Below are positions 1 through 6,746 of a DNA stretch of 8,788 nucleotides, piece by piece (position 1 is the stretch's first letter; every line of letters begins with the position of its first letter). This stretch comes from Acidobacteriota bacterium. Lineage in GTDB: Bacteria; Acidobacteriota; Blastocatellia; Pyrinomonadales; Pyrinomonadaceae. The notes under the pieces were generated by a model, which was not told the DNA's origin, made no database searches, and saw nothing but the letters and a program-made list of their open reading frames with translations. The stretch covers positions 1 through 8,788 of the forward strand of contig JAEZIT010000107.1 of assembly GCA_023436495.1 (NCBI GenBank), in the 5' to 3' direction. Both the position numbers and the translations under genes were made by a program.

Positions 1-175
1 GCACCGTCGTCACAAGGCCGCCCGCACACCCGCAGCCTTCGTACGAGATAAGAATGTCCGAATCGTTCAGCACCGCCGAATCCTCTCCGTCAGTGTTTAT
101 CTTTCTCACGACACGCCCCATCCAATCGTATTTCTGATGCGTCCACAAAAACCCCCGCACCGCATCATCGCCATT
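1..175 (-). pseudogene. 5'-truncated Rhs core fragment, runs off the left edge
   Basis: Read on the minus strand, this gives about 57 codons of Rhs core, including WTHQKYDWMGRVVRK and the cysteine motif YEGCGCAGG. They align without gaps to residues 91-147 of the 999-residue Rhs protein further right. The reading frame is closed by a TAG at 176-178, and homology stops at about position 172, in mid-domain. No in-frame start with a ribosome binding site is visible, so this end was broken by recombination. The frame is open to position 1 and the gene continues outside the window, so its length and tip are unknown. By eye there are about 14 differences in 172 bases against 4670-4841, and only one changes an amino acid (Glu for Ala). 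The piece was therefore under protein-level selection while it diverged. It may be a displaced cassette, or the body of a longer Rhs gene that lost its front. Confidence 0.8.
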
Positions 176-292
176 CTAATTTTAATAACGCTTAACTAAT
201 CCCCCGATGAGACTTGAGCGCAAATCCTATCCGAATAGACCAACGCAATTTGAGAAATTACTACGATCCAAACGTCGTACCATGTTGTATTT
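176..292. other. AT-rich spacer between lipoprotein gene and Rhs fragment
   Basis: This short spacer separates the stop of the lipoprotein gene from the broken end of the left Rhs fragment. It is visibly richer in A and T than the Rhs core, and the change is abrupt at about position 173. I see no gene, no convincing promoter and no terminator with a T-tract. One 5-bp inverted repeat (TACGA/TCGTA, around 271-288) is too weak to call. The spacer probably carries the recombination junction. Confidence 0.4.
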
Positions 293-805
293 CTAGGGAG
301 GCGACGCTACAGCCCTGTCTTCGAGCTTCCGTAGATAATTCACGAACGAACTTTTGTGTAGTTGGGTCACCTCGTTATCGTCGTCGGTGATTTTGACTTG
401 GCTTGCTCGCAACGAACGCATTATGATTCCGTTGCTGGCCACGCATTTGCAGTCGTCGTCAATGTATAAAAGTAAACGAATGAGGTTTGATCTGTCACTC
501 TCCGAATTACTTTCTTGAATCCGTTCTACAATCCTCGCAACTTTAGCACTCCCATCCTTTTGAAGAAGCATTAGGATTGTCGCGTCCGACGGTTCGACGC
601 AACACTGAGCAAATAAATAAACGTCAAGCTGTGTATCAAGCTTTAAAGTTTCAAGTGCATCTTTTCTCCGAACTTCGTCGGAGGCAGGGATACGAGCAAT
701 CTCTTTGTAGGCTTTCATGCCTGGATAATCGCGCGGGTATAAACAAGCGCTCGAAAACAAGAGTCCCATAACCACTAAGCCAATAAAATATTTATAACCA
801 ATCAT
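293..805 (-). CDS. Putative lipoprotein, immunity candidate
   Basis: The product is 170 residues. The N-terminus has a charged start, a hydrophobic stretch (residues 6-20) and a cysteine at 21 in the context LLFSSAC. This resembles a lipobox but is not a perfect one. The mature part is soluble and helix-rich, with a block at about 57-75 (TQLDVYLFAQCCVEPSDA) and another at about 105-124 with DRSNLIRLLLYIDDDCKCV. Repeated hydrophobic helices ending in short acidic turns suggest a small HEAT-like helical solenoid; this is a guess. The ATG at 805 has only a GGGG run about 8 nt upstream as a possible ribosome binding site. The gene lies just upstream, in the sense of transcription, of a broken Rhs fragment, so it may be the displaced immunity gene of a lost tip. 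I do not recognise a named family with certainty. Confidence 0.72.
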   Translation of the reverse strand: MIGYKYFIGLVVMGLLFSSACLYPRDYPGMKAYKEIARIPASDEVRRKDALETLKLDTQLDVYLFAQCCVEPSDATILMLLQKDGSAKVARIVERIQESNSESDRSNLIRLLLYIDDDCKCVASNGIIMRSLRASQVKITDDDNEVTQLHKSSFVNYLRKLEDRAVASPP

Positions 806-979
806 AGTAGTTGCCCCGATAATGCGATCGTCAATCGCACGGTTCGGATCGGAGCGGAAATCGCCCCTTCGTCGATCTAGTATTTCCCTAGCCTACGCTC
901 CAATAGAATTATCGTTACGGGGATCCAGGCCGGCAGCTAGCAGCTCGAATCTTCATTTATTCACCGGAGAGCTAAGACA
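806..979. other. Intergenic spacer, no gene seen
   Basis: This is the longest spacer in the window (174 nt). Both strands carry stops, and I find no continuation of either neighbour. A perfect 6-bp inverted repeat with a 5-nt loop (TGCGAT/ATCGCA, 823-839) sits about 18 nt upstream of the lipoprotein start. It has no T-tract and could be leader structure or chance. Because the gene downstream is separated from the rest of the series here, this is the likeliest place for an independent promoter, but I cannot assign -35 and -10 boxes. Confidence 0.35.
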
Positions 980-1495
980 TCATTGGACCGAAGCTCGGCA
1001 ACGAAACTTCTCACCCAATTCTTTCGTGTGGAAATAGCTTAAACCCGTTACATACTCCCTTCCATCCGCTTCCATCAGAGTTGAAAAGCTGACTCCCTTT
1101 TCGGCACTCCCGATATGGTACGCATTTAATATGTGCGGTTCCTCAACCCTCTTGTACAACTCCTTGTTCCATTTCATTCTCGCGATCGGCATCGGCCGGC
1201 GTAAATATACCTGGTACTGAATGACAACGTCCTTCTCGAGATTAAAATCGCCACGCCCAAACGTCGTCTTGGTGCACGGATCTGCCGAGTAGATCACGAC
1301 AACGTTCCCCTCACCCGTCCTATAGACGATGTTTCCATCGTCCGGGCTTTCCGGTGAACCGAAGAGCTTTTCGATCACCACCCGCTTCGTTTTGAGTACC
1401 TTAATATTTTTCCAACCGTCCTCGAGTGAAAGTTCCTGACCCATTATCGCGACCGAAAGACCGATTAGCATGATTAATGTAACTACGATTCTCAT
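980..1495 (-). CDS. Exported small protein with WKxIxVLKxxRxxxExLFG block
   Basis: The product is 171 residues. It starts with a classical signal peptide (MRIVVTLIMLIGLSVAIMGQ, cleavage probably after residue 19 or 20). Next comes the block WKNIKVLKTKRVVIEKLFGS at residues 28-47, then YRTGEGNVVVIYSADPC and a stretch of beta strands with VVIQYQVYL. I associate this order with a recurrent uncharacterised secreted family in Acidobacteriota. In that family the block resembles a short helical bundle followed by beta strands around a conserved cysteine. This is from memory only. GGAG lies 11 nt upstream of the ATG at 1495, which supports this start. The gene is 50 nt after the exported protein at 1546 and in the same direction, so it is probably in the same operon. 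It could be a second immunity protein for the Rhs tip or a resident gene between cassettes; the sequence does not decide. Confidence 0.75.
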   Translation of the reverse strand: MRIVVTLIMLIGLSVAIMGQELSLEDGWKNIKVLKTKRVVIEKLFGSPESPDDGNIVYRTGEGNVVVIYSADPCTKTTFGRGDFNLEKDVVIQYQVYLRRPMPIARMKWNKELYKRVEEPHILNAYHIGSAEKGVSFSTLMEADGREYVTGLSYFHTKELGEKFRCRASVQ

Positions 1496-1545
1496 CCGCT
1501 AATTTTCTCCGCGTCGATTATTCCTCATCGCACCCAACCACGTCA

Positions 1546-2064
1546 TCACTGAATCGATAAATTCGATTTGCCGCCGAACTTTATTGTCCTGAGCACCGGT
1601 TCAATCTTTTCTAGCAGTTCATAATTTGACGAGATCAATGTTAGGACCACCGAATGATGACGAAGCATTATGAACCGATCAGGATCGGGTTCCCGATTAA
1701 AACCCTTTGCCTCATCCCAGAAATTATGTAATTTCAGGTGCTTGACACTCTCCGGATAGGTTTCGTCCAAGGCAAGAACGTCGAACTCAAACGAAAATTC
1801 CTTTTTGCTCTCTTCTTCGGATTCGAACTTCTTCGCATGGATCGAAAACCAATCGCCACCGGAATAGAAATAGAGGTAGCATTCGTCATCGCGTGCAAAG
1901 GGTTTCGCAGCTTTTGATATTTTCACTTGTTCCGAAACTTTTCGCTCAACCTCCTGACAAACGAACACGTTTTCTCTTTCGATCGCTTGGGTAAACTCCG
2001 CAATTGTAAAGGCGAAAATACACACAAGTAACGAGATAATTCGGATAATGTTGCTAACGTTCAT
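1546..2064 (-). CDS. Exported small protein next to Rhs protease tip, immunity candidate
   Basis: From the ATG at 2064 the product is 172 residues with a clear signal peptide: MNVSNII, a hydrophobic core (IISLLVCIFAFTIAE) and a likely cleavage after FTQA. The mature part is mixed alpha/beta, with a CYLYFYSGGDWFSIHAKKF strand region and a C-terminal LRHHSVVLTLISS followed by a helix. The same frame is open to an ATG at 2115 that overlaps the Rhs stop by 4 nt (ATGA), giving 189 residues. I prefer 2064. The extra 17 residues would precede the signal peptide, the upstream ATG has no ribosome binding site, and the ATG at 2064 has a weak GGGA 8 nt before it. Translational coupling from the overlap keeps the longer form possible. 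Position directly behind a toxin tip is the reason for calling it a candidate immunity protein. I recognise no family. Confidence 0.75.
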   Translation of the reverse strand: MNVSNIIRIISLLVCIFAFTIAEFTQAIERENVFVCQEVERKVSEQVKISKAAKPFARDDECYLYFYSGGDWFSIHAKKFESEEESKKEFSFEFDVLALDETYPESVKHLKLHNFWDEAKGFNREPDPDRFIMLRHHSVVLTLISSNYELLEKIEPVLRTIKFGGKSNLSIQ

Positions 2065-2111
2065 AGCGATTTTCCCACTGACAGACGAGTGTTCGTAAGC
2101 GTTCACACTCC

Positions 2112-5111
2112 TCATCGGTCATCAGGCGACGAAAAGCACGCTTCCAATACCCTCTTCTGATTCTTTATACTCTGGCTGGCGTCGACCTCTACCGTACCGT
2201 CCGCGCGCAGCGATTTTCGAAAATCTTGTTCAAACACTCCCGTTGCATGAAGAAACTCGTGGATCAATCCGGCAATCGCGTACTCAAAGTTTGTAATAGC
2301 AAATTTTGTAACCAACTTCTGGTAGTCTCGAATTGAGTTATTTCTAGCCTTAATGCTTTTATGCATATTTTTAGATTCAGGATACAGCGTTCGTCGATCC
2401 TCATTGAACACATACGACCAAGGATTTAGATAAATGTTTTCACCCTCGGTAATTCCGTGAGCCGATCCCACATACTTCCCATCGCTATCATATGCAATGT
2501 TCTTTGAAATTTCGCCGAACCTCGAAAGGGCATTGTTGCCCAGAAGCTCGGCACATTTCCCTTTCGCGTTCTCGATAACCTTAAGAGTCGCATCAATCAA
2601 ATCTTTCAACGGATAAGGCTTTGGCTCCTGCGTCCGCGGCACCGCGACGAAACTAATGTATACAACGTACAACGATCCTCCGATCTGGAAGCCCCGCTGT
2701 TCGCCGAACGCCTTCCATTTCTGGCCGGCCATGTCCCGGTCAATGAATGTCTGGCTCTCGCTGTCAAATAGCTGGTACGCGGTGTACTTCCACACTGACG
2801 TATCCCATATCTGCCCGCCGAGAAACTTCAGCCCCCAGCTTTGCGCAAGATCCGTCATCTGGGTGCAGTCGACCGGTGCCGAATTGACCATGCAGCCGCT
2901 TTCCGCACTAAACACGCTGCCGTTCATCTTGAACCGCGTCGGCATCGGCTGGTTCTCCGGGTCGCCGCCTCCGGCGTACGGGTCGGCCGTCGGGATATCT
3001 CCCCCGAACGGTTCGACCTCGGCGTTAAAATCCGAATCGTTCTCGCCTCCCCAATACGGCGTCCCGTCCTGCTTTATCGAATTGATGCTTCCTGTCACAG
3101 CGTCGCGGTGCTTCCATATCACCTCGCCCGTCGCCGCCCTCTGCTCGGCGATCTCCATTTCCCCTGCATAAACGCTGGTGCTCACCTTCGCCCCGCTGCC
3201 GTCCACTTCCGTCAGTACCCGTCCGCCCAGTACCGTCGATCGGACGAAGTACGACAGCTCCTCGGTCCGGAACGAATTCTGCGGAAACGCGTTCACGACA
3301 TCCCGTACCGAATGCCGCTTGACATACTGGCCGTCCCCGTCGAGCCCCTGTGCCAGCGAATTCGTGATCTTATAATGCAGTCCGCCGTTCGTCTCGTACG
3401 CCTTCTCGTATTGCCGCAGCGCACCCGCGGCATCGAACCTCCATCTTTCATAATTCAACGCATTCGTAGTCTTGTCGATAATGTTCCCGGCCGCGTCGAA
3501 TATTTCGTTCCCGCCCTGCTTCCGCCCATTCACATACGTGTTCGTGAATGACGACGGCTCGCCGCCCCAGACCGACGCCGATCGTGAGGTCATATCGCCA
3601 AAGGCGTTGTATCCGATGAACTGGGAGTAGGCCGGGACCTCTTCTTCTTCCCAATTTGTCACCAGCCCCGAACTGCTCGACAATAGCCGCCCCATGTGAT
3701 CGAACCTGTAGGCCTGATCGAAGCGACCGTCCAGCCCGTTGTCCACCGCCTTTGCCCGGCCGTCCGCAAAGTACTCGTAATTCGCTTGCCTTACGTATCC
3801 GCTGCCGGACACGCCGGAACTCGCCTCGTAGTTTTTCGGTTTCAGGCGCTCGTTGTATTCGTAACTGACGACCGACCCGTCGGAGCTCCCGTATGTCATC
3901 TTTTTCAAAGCCCCGAAGGCACGGAACTTGATGTTGTCCGCATATACCGACACTCCCGCAAACCCCGATCCCGTGATCGAGTTCGTCCGTCCCCTCTTGT
4001 CATCGTTATAATTCACAACCGCCCCGAACGGGTCCGTGACCGACCTCAGCTTTCCTGACAATTGGTAGCCGTATCCGATCGTATAGCTGCTCGAGAGCCC
4101 GTCGAAACCGACCGTCTCGCCCGTCATCCTTGAGAGCTGGTCATACGAATAAGTCGTTTCGCTTACACCGGCCGTGTCCATGCTCGTCCTGTTCCCGAGA
4201 GCATCATGGCCGAAGGTGACGGTCGGCGCGGCCGGGATGGCCGGCCCGCTCGGGGCCGAATAGCTGATCTGCGTGGTCAAGCCGCGAGGATCGCCATACG
4301 TAAAATTCGTTATTGCACCCCGCGGGTCGATCACCTGCTGGACGGAATCGTCGGGGTTATATATCCAAGCGGTGTTCGTCGCGGCATCCTCCACCGGGTA
4401 ACGGCGTGTCTTCATCCGTCCGTGGCCGTCGAACGTCATCGTCACGTCCTGGAACGCCTGCGGGTTCGCCGCCGAGGTGTTGTCTGTCTGCCTAGTCCTT
4501 ATAACCTGGTCGCGGCCGTTGAACGCCTGCTCCGTCGTCGTGTAAGGCGTCGTGCCGTCCCATTTGAAAGCCACCGTCTTCCAGGCCCGGCCCAGGGTGT
4601 CCTCGTACACCTTCTGCGTCCGCCGGGCGTTCTGCGTCGGCTGATCGTCCCGCGGCACCGACTCGCCCCGCACCGTCGTCACCAACCCGCCAGCACACCC
4701 GCAGCCTTCGTATGAGATAAGAATGTCCGAATCGTTGAGCACCGCAGAATCCGCTCCGTCAGTGTTTATCTTTCGCACCACCCTGCCCATCCAATCGTAT
4801 TTCTGATGCGTCCACAAAAACCCCCGAACCGCATCATCGCCCGCCTCATCCCACGCCCCGTCAACCTCCGTCGGCACGCTCTGCCGCCTCACCCGCCCGA
4901 GAATGTCATATTCAACAAGCGTCGCCGCCCATCCACCGGCACTCCCCGGATGCTCCGACCTCGACCGCCGCACCCGCCCGGCCCCATCCGACCAGCTCTC
5001 CGACACCACCTCATCCGCCGCATCGCCGAGAACGCTTCCAGCCGGATCGGTAATAACGGTCGGATATGCGAATGTCGCCGGTTTGCCCTCCCATCGGCGT
5101 GATGTGAGCAC
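2112..5111 (-). CDS. Rhs-repeat protein, N-terminally truncated, with HExxH metallopeptidase tip
   Basis: The ORF has 999 residues. About residues 40-680 hold at least fourteen YD/Rhs repeats (for example VEYDILGRVRR, YSYDQLSRMTG, YRFDHMGRLLS), which in this superfamily build a beta cocoon around the toxin. YEGCGCAGG lies at 134-142. A linker follows with C740 and PVDC at 746-749, then a conserved hinge (residues 772-809) ending EQRGFQ. The tip, residues 810-999, carries HEFLHATGVFE at 951-961. The HExxH gives two zinc ligands and a catalytic Glu; E961 sits where metzincins have their third ligand. The GTG at 5111 has no ribosome binding site, and the coding frame continues upstream (PRVEYDV) to a TGA at 5136-5138. 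The true N-terminus is therefore missing: no signal peptide, PAAR or TcdB-like part. It looks like a displaced copy or recombination donor. Protease activity is predicted, not shown. Confidence 0.88.
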   Translation of the reverse strand: MLTSRRWEGKPATFAYPTVITDPAGSVLGDAADEVVSESWSDGAGRVRRSRSEHPGSAGGWAATLVEYDILGRVRRQSVPTEVDGAWDEAGDDAVRGFLWTHQKYDWMGRVVRKINTDGADSAVLNDSDILISYEGCGCAGGLVTTVRGESVPRDDQPTQNARRTQKVYEDTLGRAWKTVAFKWDGTTPYTTTEQAFNGRDQVIRTRQTDNTSAANPQAFQDVTMTFDGHGRMKTRRYPVEDAATNTAWIYNPDDSVQQVIDPRGAITNFTYGDPRGLTTQISYSAPSGPAIPAAPTVTFGHDALGNRTSMDTAGVSETTYSYDQLSRMTGETVGFDGLSSSYTIGYGYQLSGKLRSVTDPFGAVVNYNDDKRGRTNSITGSGFAGVSVYADNIKFRAFGALKKMTYGSSDGSVVSYEYNERLKPKNYEASSGVSGSGYVRQANYEYFADGRAKAVDNGLDGRFDQAYRFDHMGRLLSSSSGLVTNWEEEEVPAYSQFIGYNAFGDMTSRSASVWGGEPSSFTNTYVNGRKQGGNEIFDAAGNIIDKTTNALNYERWRFDAAGALRQYEKAYETNGGLHYKITNSLAQGLDGDGQYVKRHSVRDVVNAFPQNSFRTEELSYFVRSTVLGGRVLTEVDGSGAKVSTSVYAGEMEIAEQRAATGEVIWKHRDAVTGSINSIKQDGTPYWGGENDSDFNAEVEPFGGDIPTADPYAGGGDPENQPMPTRFKMNGSVFSAESGCMVNSAPVDCTQMTDLAQSWGLKFLGGQIWDTSVWKYTAYQLFDSESQTFIDRDMAGQKWKAFGEQRGFQIGGSLYVVYISFVAVPRTQEPKPYPLKDLIDATLKVIENAKGKCAELLGNNALSRFGEISKNIAYDSDGKYVGSAHGITEGENIYLNPWSYVFNEDRRTLYPESKNMHKSIKARNNSIRDYQKLVTKFAITNFEYAIAGLIHEFLHATGVFEQDFRKSLRADGTVEVDASQSIKNQKRVLEACFSSPDDR
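2685..2791. repeat. Perfect direct repeat of Rhs hinge, left copy
   Basis: These 107 bases are identical to 8682-8788 when compared base by base. The second copy is cut by the window edge, so the repeat is longer than seen. On the minus strand it encodes the hinge that precedes the tip, ending in KAFGEQRGFQ. Identity ends exactly where the two toxin tips begin to differ, marking the tip-exchange point. Confidence 0.95.
4670..4841. repeat. Diverged direct repeat of Rhs core, copy inside the long Rhs gene
   Basis: This segment matches 1-172 with about 14 differences and no gaps by eye (about 92 percent). It encodes residues 91-147 of the Rhs core, including the GCGCAGG motif. The match on the left stops at 172 while the coding frame here continues upstream. 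Confidence 0.9.
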
Positions 5112-5180
5112 GTCATATTCGACGCGCGGTTCGATTCAATTTCATACTTACAATCTAATGGTCCGCCGACTGGCACGTCA
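5112..5180. other. Junction between membrane-protein gene and truncated Rhs core
   Basis: The first 24 bases still read as Rhs core in frame (VEYD before the GTG), then a TGA at 5136-5138 closes the frame. Sequence to the right of about 5136 is AT-richer and carries no ribosome binding site placed for the Rhs ORF. The junction is where the front of the Rhs gene was lost. I see no inverted repeats or target-site duplication that would point to a transposon. Confidence 0.5.
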
Positions 5181-5651
5181 TTACCGATTTGTGTCGTTGT
5201 TGAGTTTTCTTAAACCTACGAATACCAAACGCATAACGATCAAAACAACTGCTCCCGACGTGGCCCAAAATGCGAATAATCCCAGAATGCCAGGGAGATA
5301 ATCCAAAAGATACTGGCTTTGCGTTACGCCAGAGGCTTCAATAAAGCGGCGATAGTGATCCATCCAATGCGGGATCGCCATTGCGACGAGCACAAGCATA
5401 TAAAAGAACGCTCCTGCGATTGACATCCAGGCCCAACTGCGAATGGAAGGAATATATTTACGAACCGCCATCCCGAACAAGACCGCCACTGAATACGCCA
5501 GCAGCGCGATCCCCGCAGCAGCCAAGATGCGGTCAGGGTGCTTTTCCCCGCTGTCCGAAATCATCTGGAAATTCGCAGCCACCCCGGCCGCAAACACCAG
5601 GATCCCCGCAGAATCGAGCGTCCACCTGTCCACTTTCAACACATGTTTCAT
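5181..5651 (-). CDS. Four-helix inner-membrane protein, immunity candidate
   Basis: The product is 156 residues with four predicted membrane helices at roughly 12-30, 42-62, 73-94 and 118-145. Short loops carry charged residues (SDSGEKHPD after helix 1, HWMDHYRRF after helix 3), and the C-terminus KLNNDTNR is polar. There is no separate signal peptide and no catalytic motif. The ATG at 5651 is only 4 nt after the stop of the displaced Rhs tip module, so the two are almost certainly co-translated. In polymorphic toxin systems a small gene in this position is typically the immunity protein, and polytopic immunity proteins are known where the toxin acts on the membrane or from the periplasm. The helices and spacing are seen; the immunity role is inferred. 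A general membrane protein of unknown role is the alternative. Confidence 0.78.
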   Translation of the reverse strand: MKHVLKVDRWTLDSAGILVFAAGVAANFQMISDSGEKHPDRILAAAGIALLAYSVAVLFGMAVRKYIPSIRSWAWMSIAGAFFYMLVLVAMAIPHWMDHYRRFIEASGVTQSQYLLDYLPGILGLFAFWATSGAVVLIVMRLVFVGLRKLNNDTNR

Positions 5652-5655
5652 ATAA

Positions 5656-6729
5656 TTAGTTACAGATCTGCCTCATCACCGCGTCCGCAATTCCGAAGAC
5701 TCTCTTCTTTCTTGCTTCATAACTTTCATAAATCGGCACCTTCTCAGGGAAGGGCAGGCGCGGATTATTTCTATTCATTCGCGTTTGCGTCCCGATCTGC
5801 CTTGTTCGCAGACTTACGCCCAAGTCGAAGGCCGTGTTTCCCAATTTATAGTCACCATCGTTAGATAATATATCGGTGAGTGAATGAGCGTACGCCTTCC
5901 AACTTTCTGTTTCCCAGATACCTGTGTGAAAATAGGCAGCGAAATGATGAGTTTGATCGGAGTATGGATCCAGCGAATCTAAGAATTCAGGCTTGAATCC
6001 GGTTGCACCCAAATATGCTCCCGGCGCACCTTGTGCTTGCGTTGATGTAAAATTCTGCTGTCCGACGAAGAAATTGAAAAAAGATGCGTCTATTTCTACT
6101 ATTAGCCTATGGACTGCTAACATGTCGTTTATTGGTCCAACTTTATTAATACTCTGCGCGGTGATCTCTCTCAGTTTCCCAACCATGCGATGACAGTCGC
6201 CGTCCGCGGCGACATCAGATGCGTCTTCTTGCCCCCCTGCCACACTCGCATCAACAAAATCCTCAGGCAGTTCCGGTGGGCCGGGGTCCTTGACCGTCAG
6301 GGCACAATCGTCTTCACCGTCCTTGTCCCAATCGCAGCCGCCGGGTGTGTCGTCCGGTTTGTCGGTGGAATAAAGGGCCTTGCCCATCAGGCGCGTCGCG
6401 AACGTCTGTGTGCCGAGCGAACTTGGACCCGCGTAGTCCATCGGCCCGTCCGTAAGCTTCGCCGCGTTCCCCTCCTCTTTCGGCAGTTCCACGTGCATCC
6501 TCTTCCAAACGTCCCTCGCTGTGGCAGCCCGCTGACAGTGCACCGGCATCTCGCTAAAGCTCCGGCCCAGGTTCTCCGCCGCCTTGCACTGCCATTCGGC
6601 AAATCGTGCGTCGTTGAAACCGTCATTCGGCCCGGGAAACGTCGGATCGTCCAACGGCGGCCTACGTTGACCTGAAATTGCGCCGATGACTGCAAACCTG
6701 ATTTCCTTTCTATTGTCTACATGCCTCAC
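5656..6729 (-). CDS. Displaced Rhs C-terminal module (linker plus tip), no core
   Basis: The ORF has 357 residues from a GTG at 6729; the frame is open to a TAG at 6760-6762. No ribosome binding site is clear, so it may lack a start of its own. Residues about 20-178 come from GC-rich DNA and look like an Rhs post-core linker: C48, then PVHC at 62-65 and W75. The spacing from the PVxC cysteine to the tryptophan is the same as in the 999-residue Rhs protein (C749 to W759). The linker also holds a calcium-binding-like DWDKDGEDD at 133-141. The tip, about 179-357, is AT-richer and has the block DPYSDQTHHFAAYFHTG at 254-270, with a histidine pair, and LGNTAFDLG at 296-304. I recognise no known toxin family and see no HExxH. 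With no YD repeats present, the ORF is best read as an orphan cassette that could be joined to a complete Rhs gene. Confidence 0.75.
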   Translation of the reverse strand: MRHVDNRKEIRFAVIGAISGQRRPPLDDPTFPGPNDGFNDARFAEWQCKAAENLGRSFSEMPVHCQRAATARDVWKRMHVELPKEEGNAAKLTDGPMDYAGPSSLGTQTFATRLMGKALYSTDKPDDTPGGCDWDKDGEDDCALTVKDPGPPELPEDFVDASVAGGQEDASDVAADGDCHRMVGKLREITAQSINKVGPINDMLAVHRLIVEIDASFFNFFVGQQNFTSTQAQGAPGAYLGATGFKPEFLDSLDPYSDQTHHFAAYFHTGIWETESWKAYAHSLTDILSNDGDYKLGNTAFDLGVSLRTRQIGTQTRMNRNNPRLPFPEKVPIYESYEARKKRVFGIADAVMRQICN

Positions 6730-6746
6730 TCGGAAAGCCGGTCCAG

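Noticed and set aside
271..288. Hairpin TACGA/TCGTA after the lipoprotein gene
   Set aside because: A 5-bp stem with an 8-nt loop and no T-run is within chance expectation.
2841..3551. 236-codon plus-strand ORF opposite the Rhs core
   Set aside because: It is antisense to an intact Rhs repeat region, is rich in Arg, His and Pro as expected of a GC-rich shadow frame, and has no recognisable domain.
4206..4715. 169-codon plus-strand ORF opposite the Rhs core
   Set aside because: It is very Arg-rich and low in complexity, a mirror frame of the Rhs coding strand with no ribosome binding site or domain.
1..4841. Long direct repeats as ends of a composite transposon
   Set aside because: The repeats are Rhs coding sequence in matching frame. 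There is no transposase, no terminal inverted repeat and no target duplication.
6190..6675. 161-codon plus-strand ORF within the orphan Rhs module
   Set aside because: The minus-strand frame carries the PVHC and DWDKDGEDD motifs and continues into the tip. The plus frame is a shadow in the GC-rich linker.
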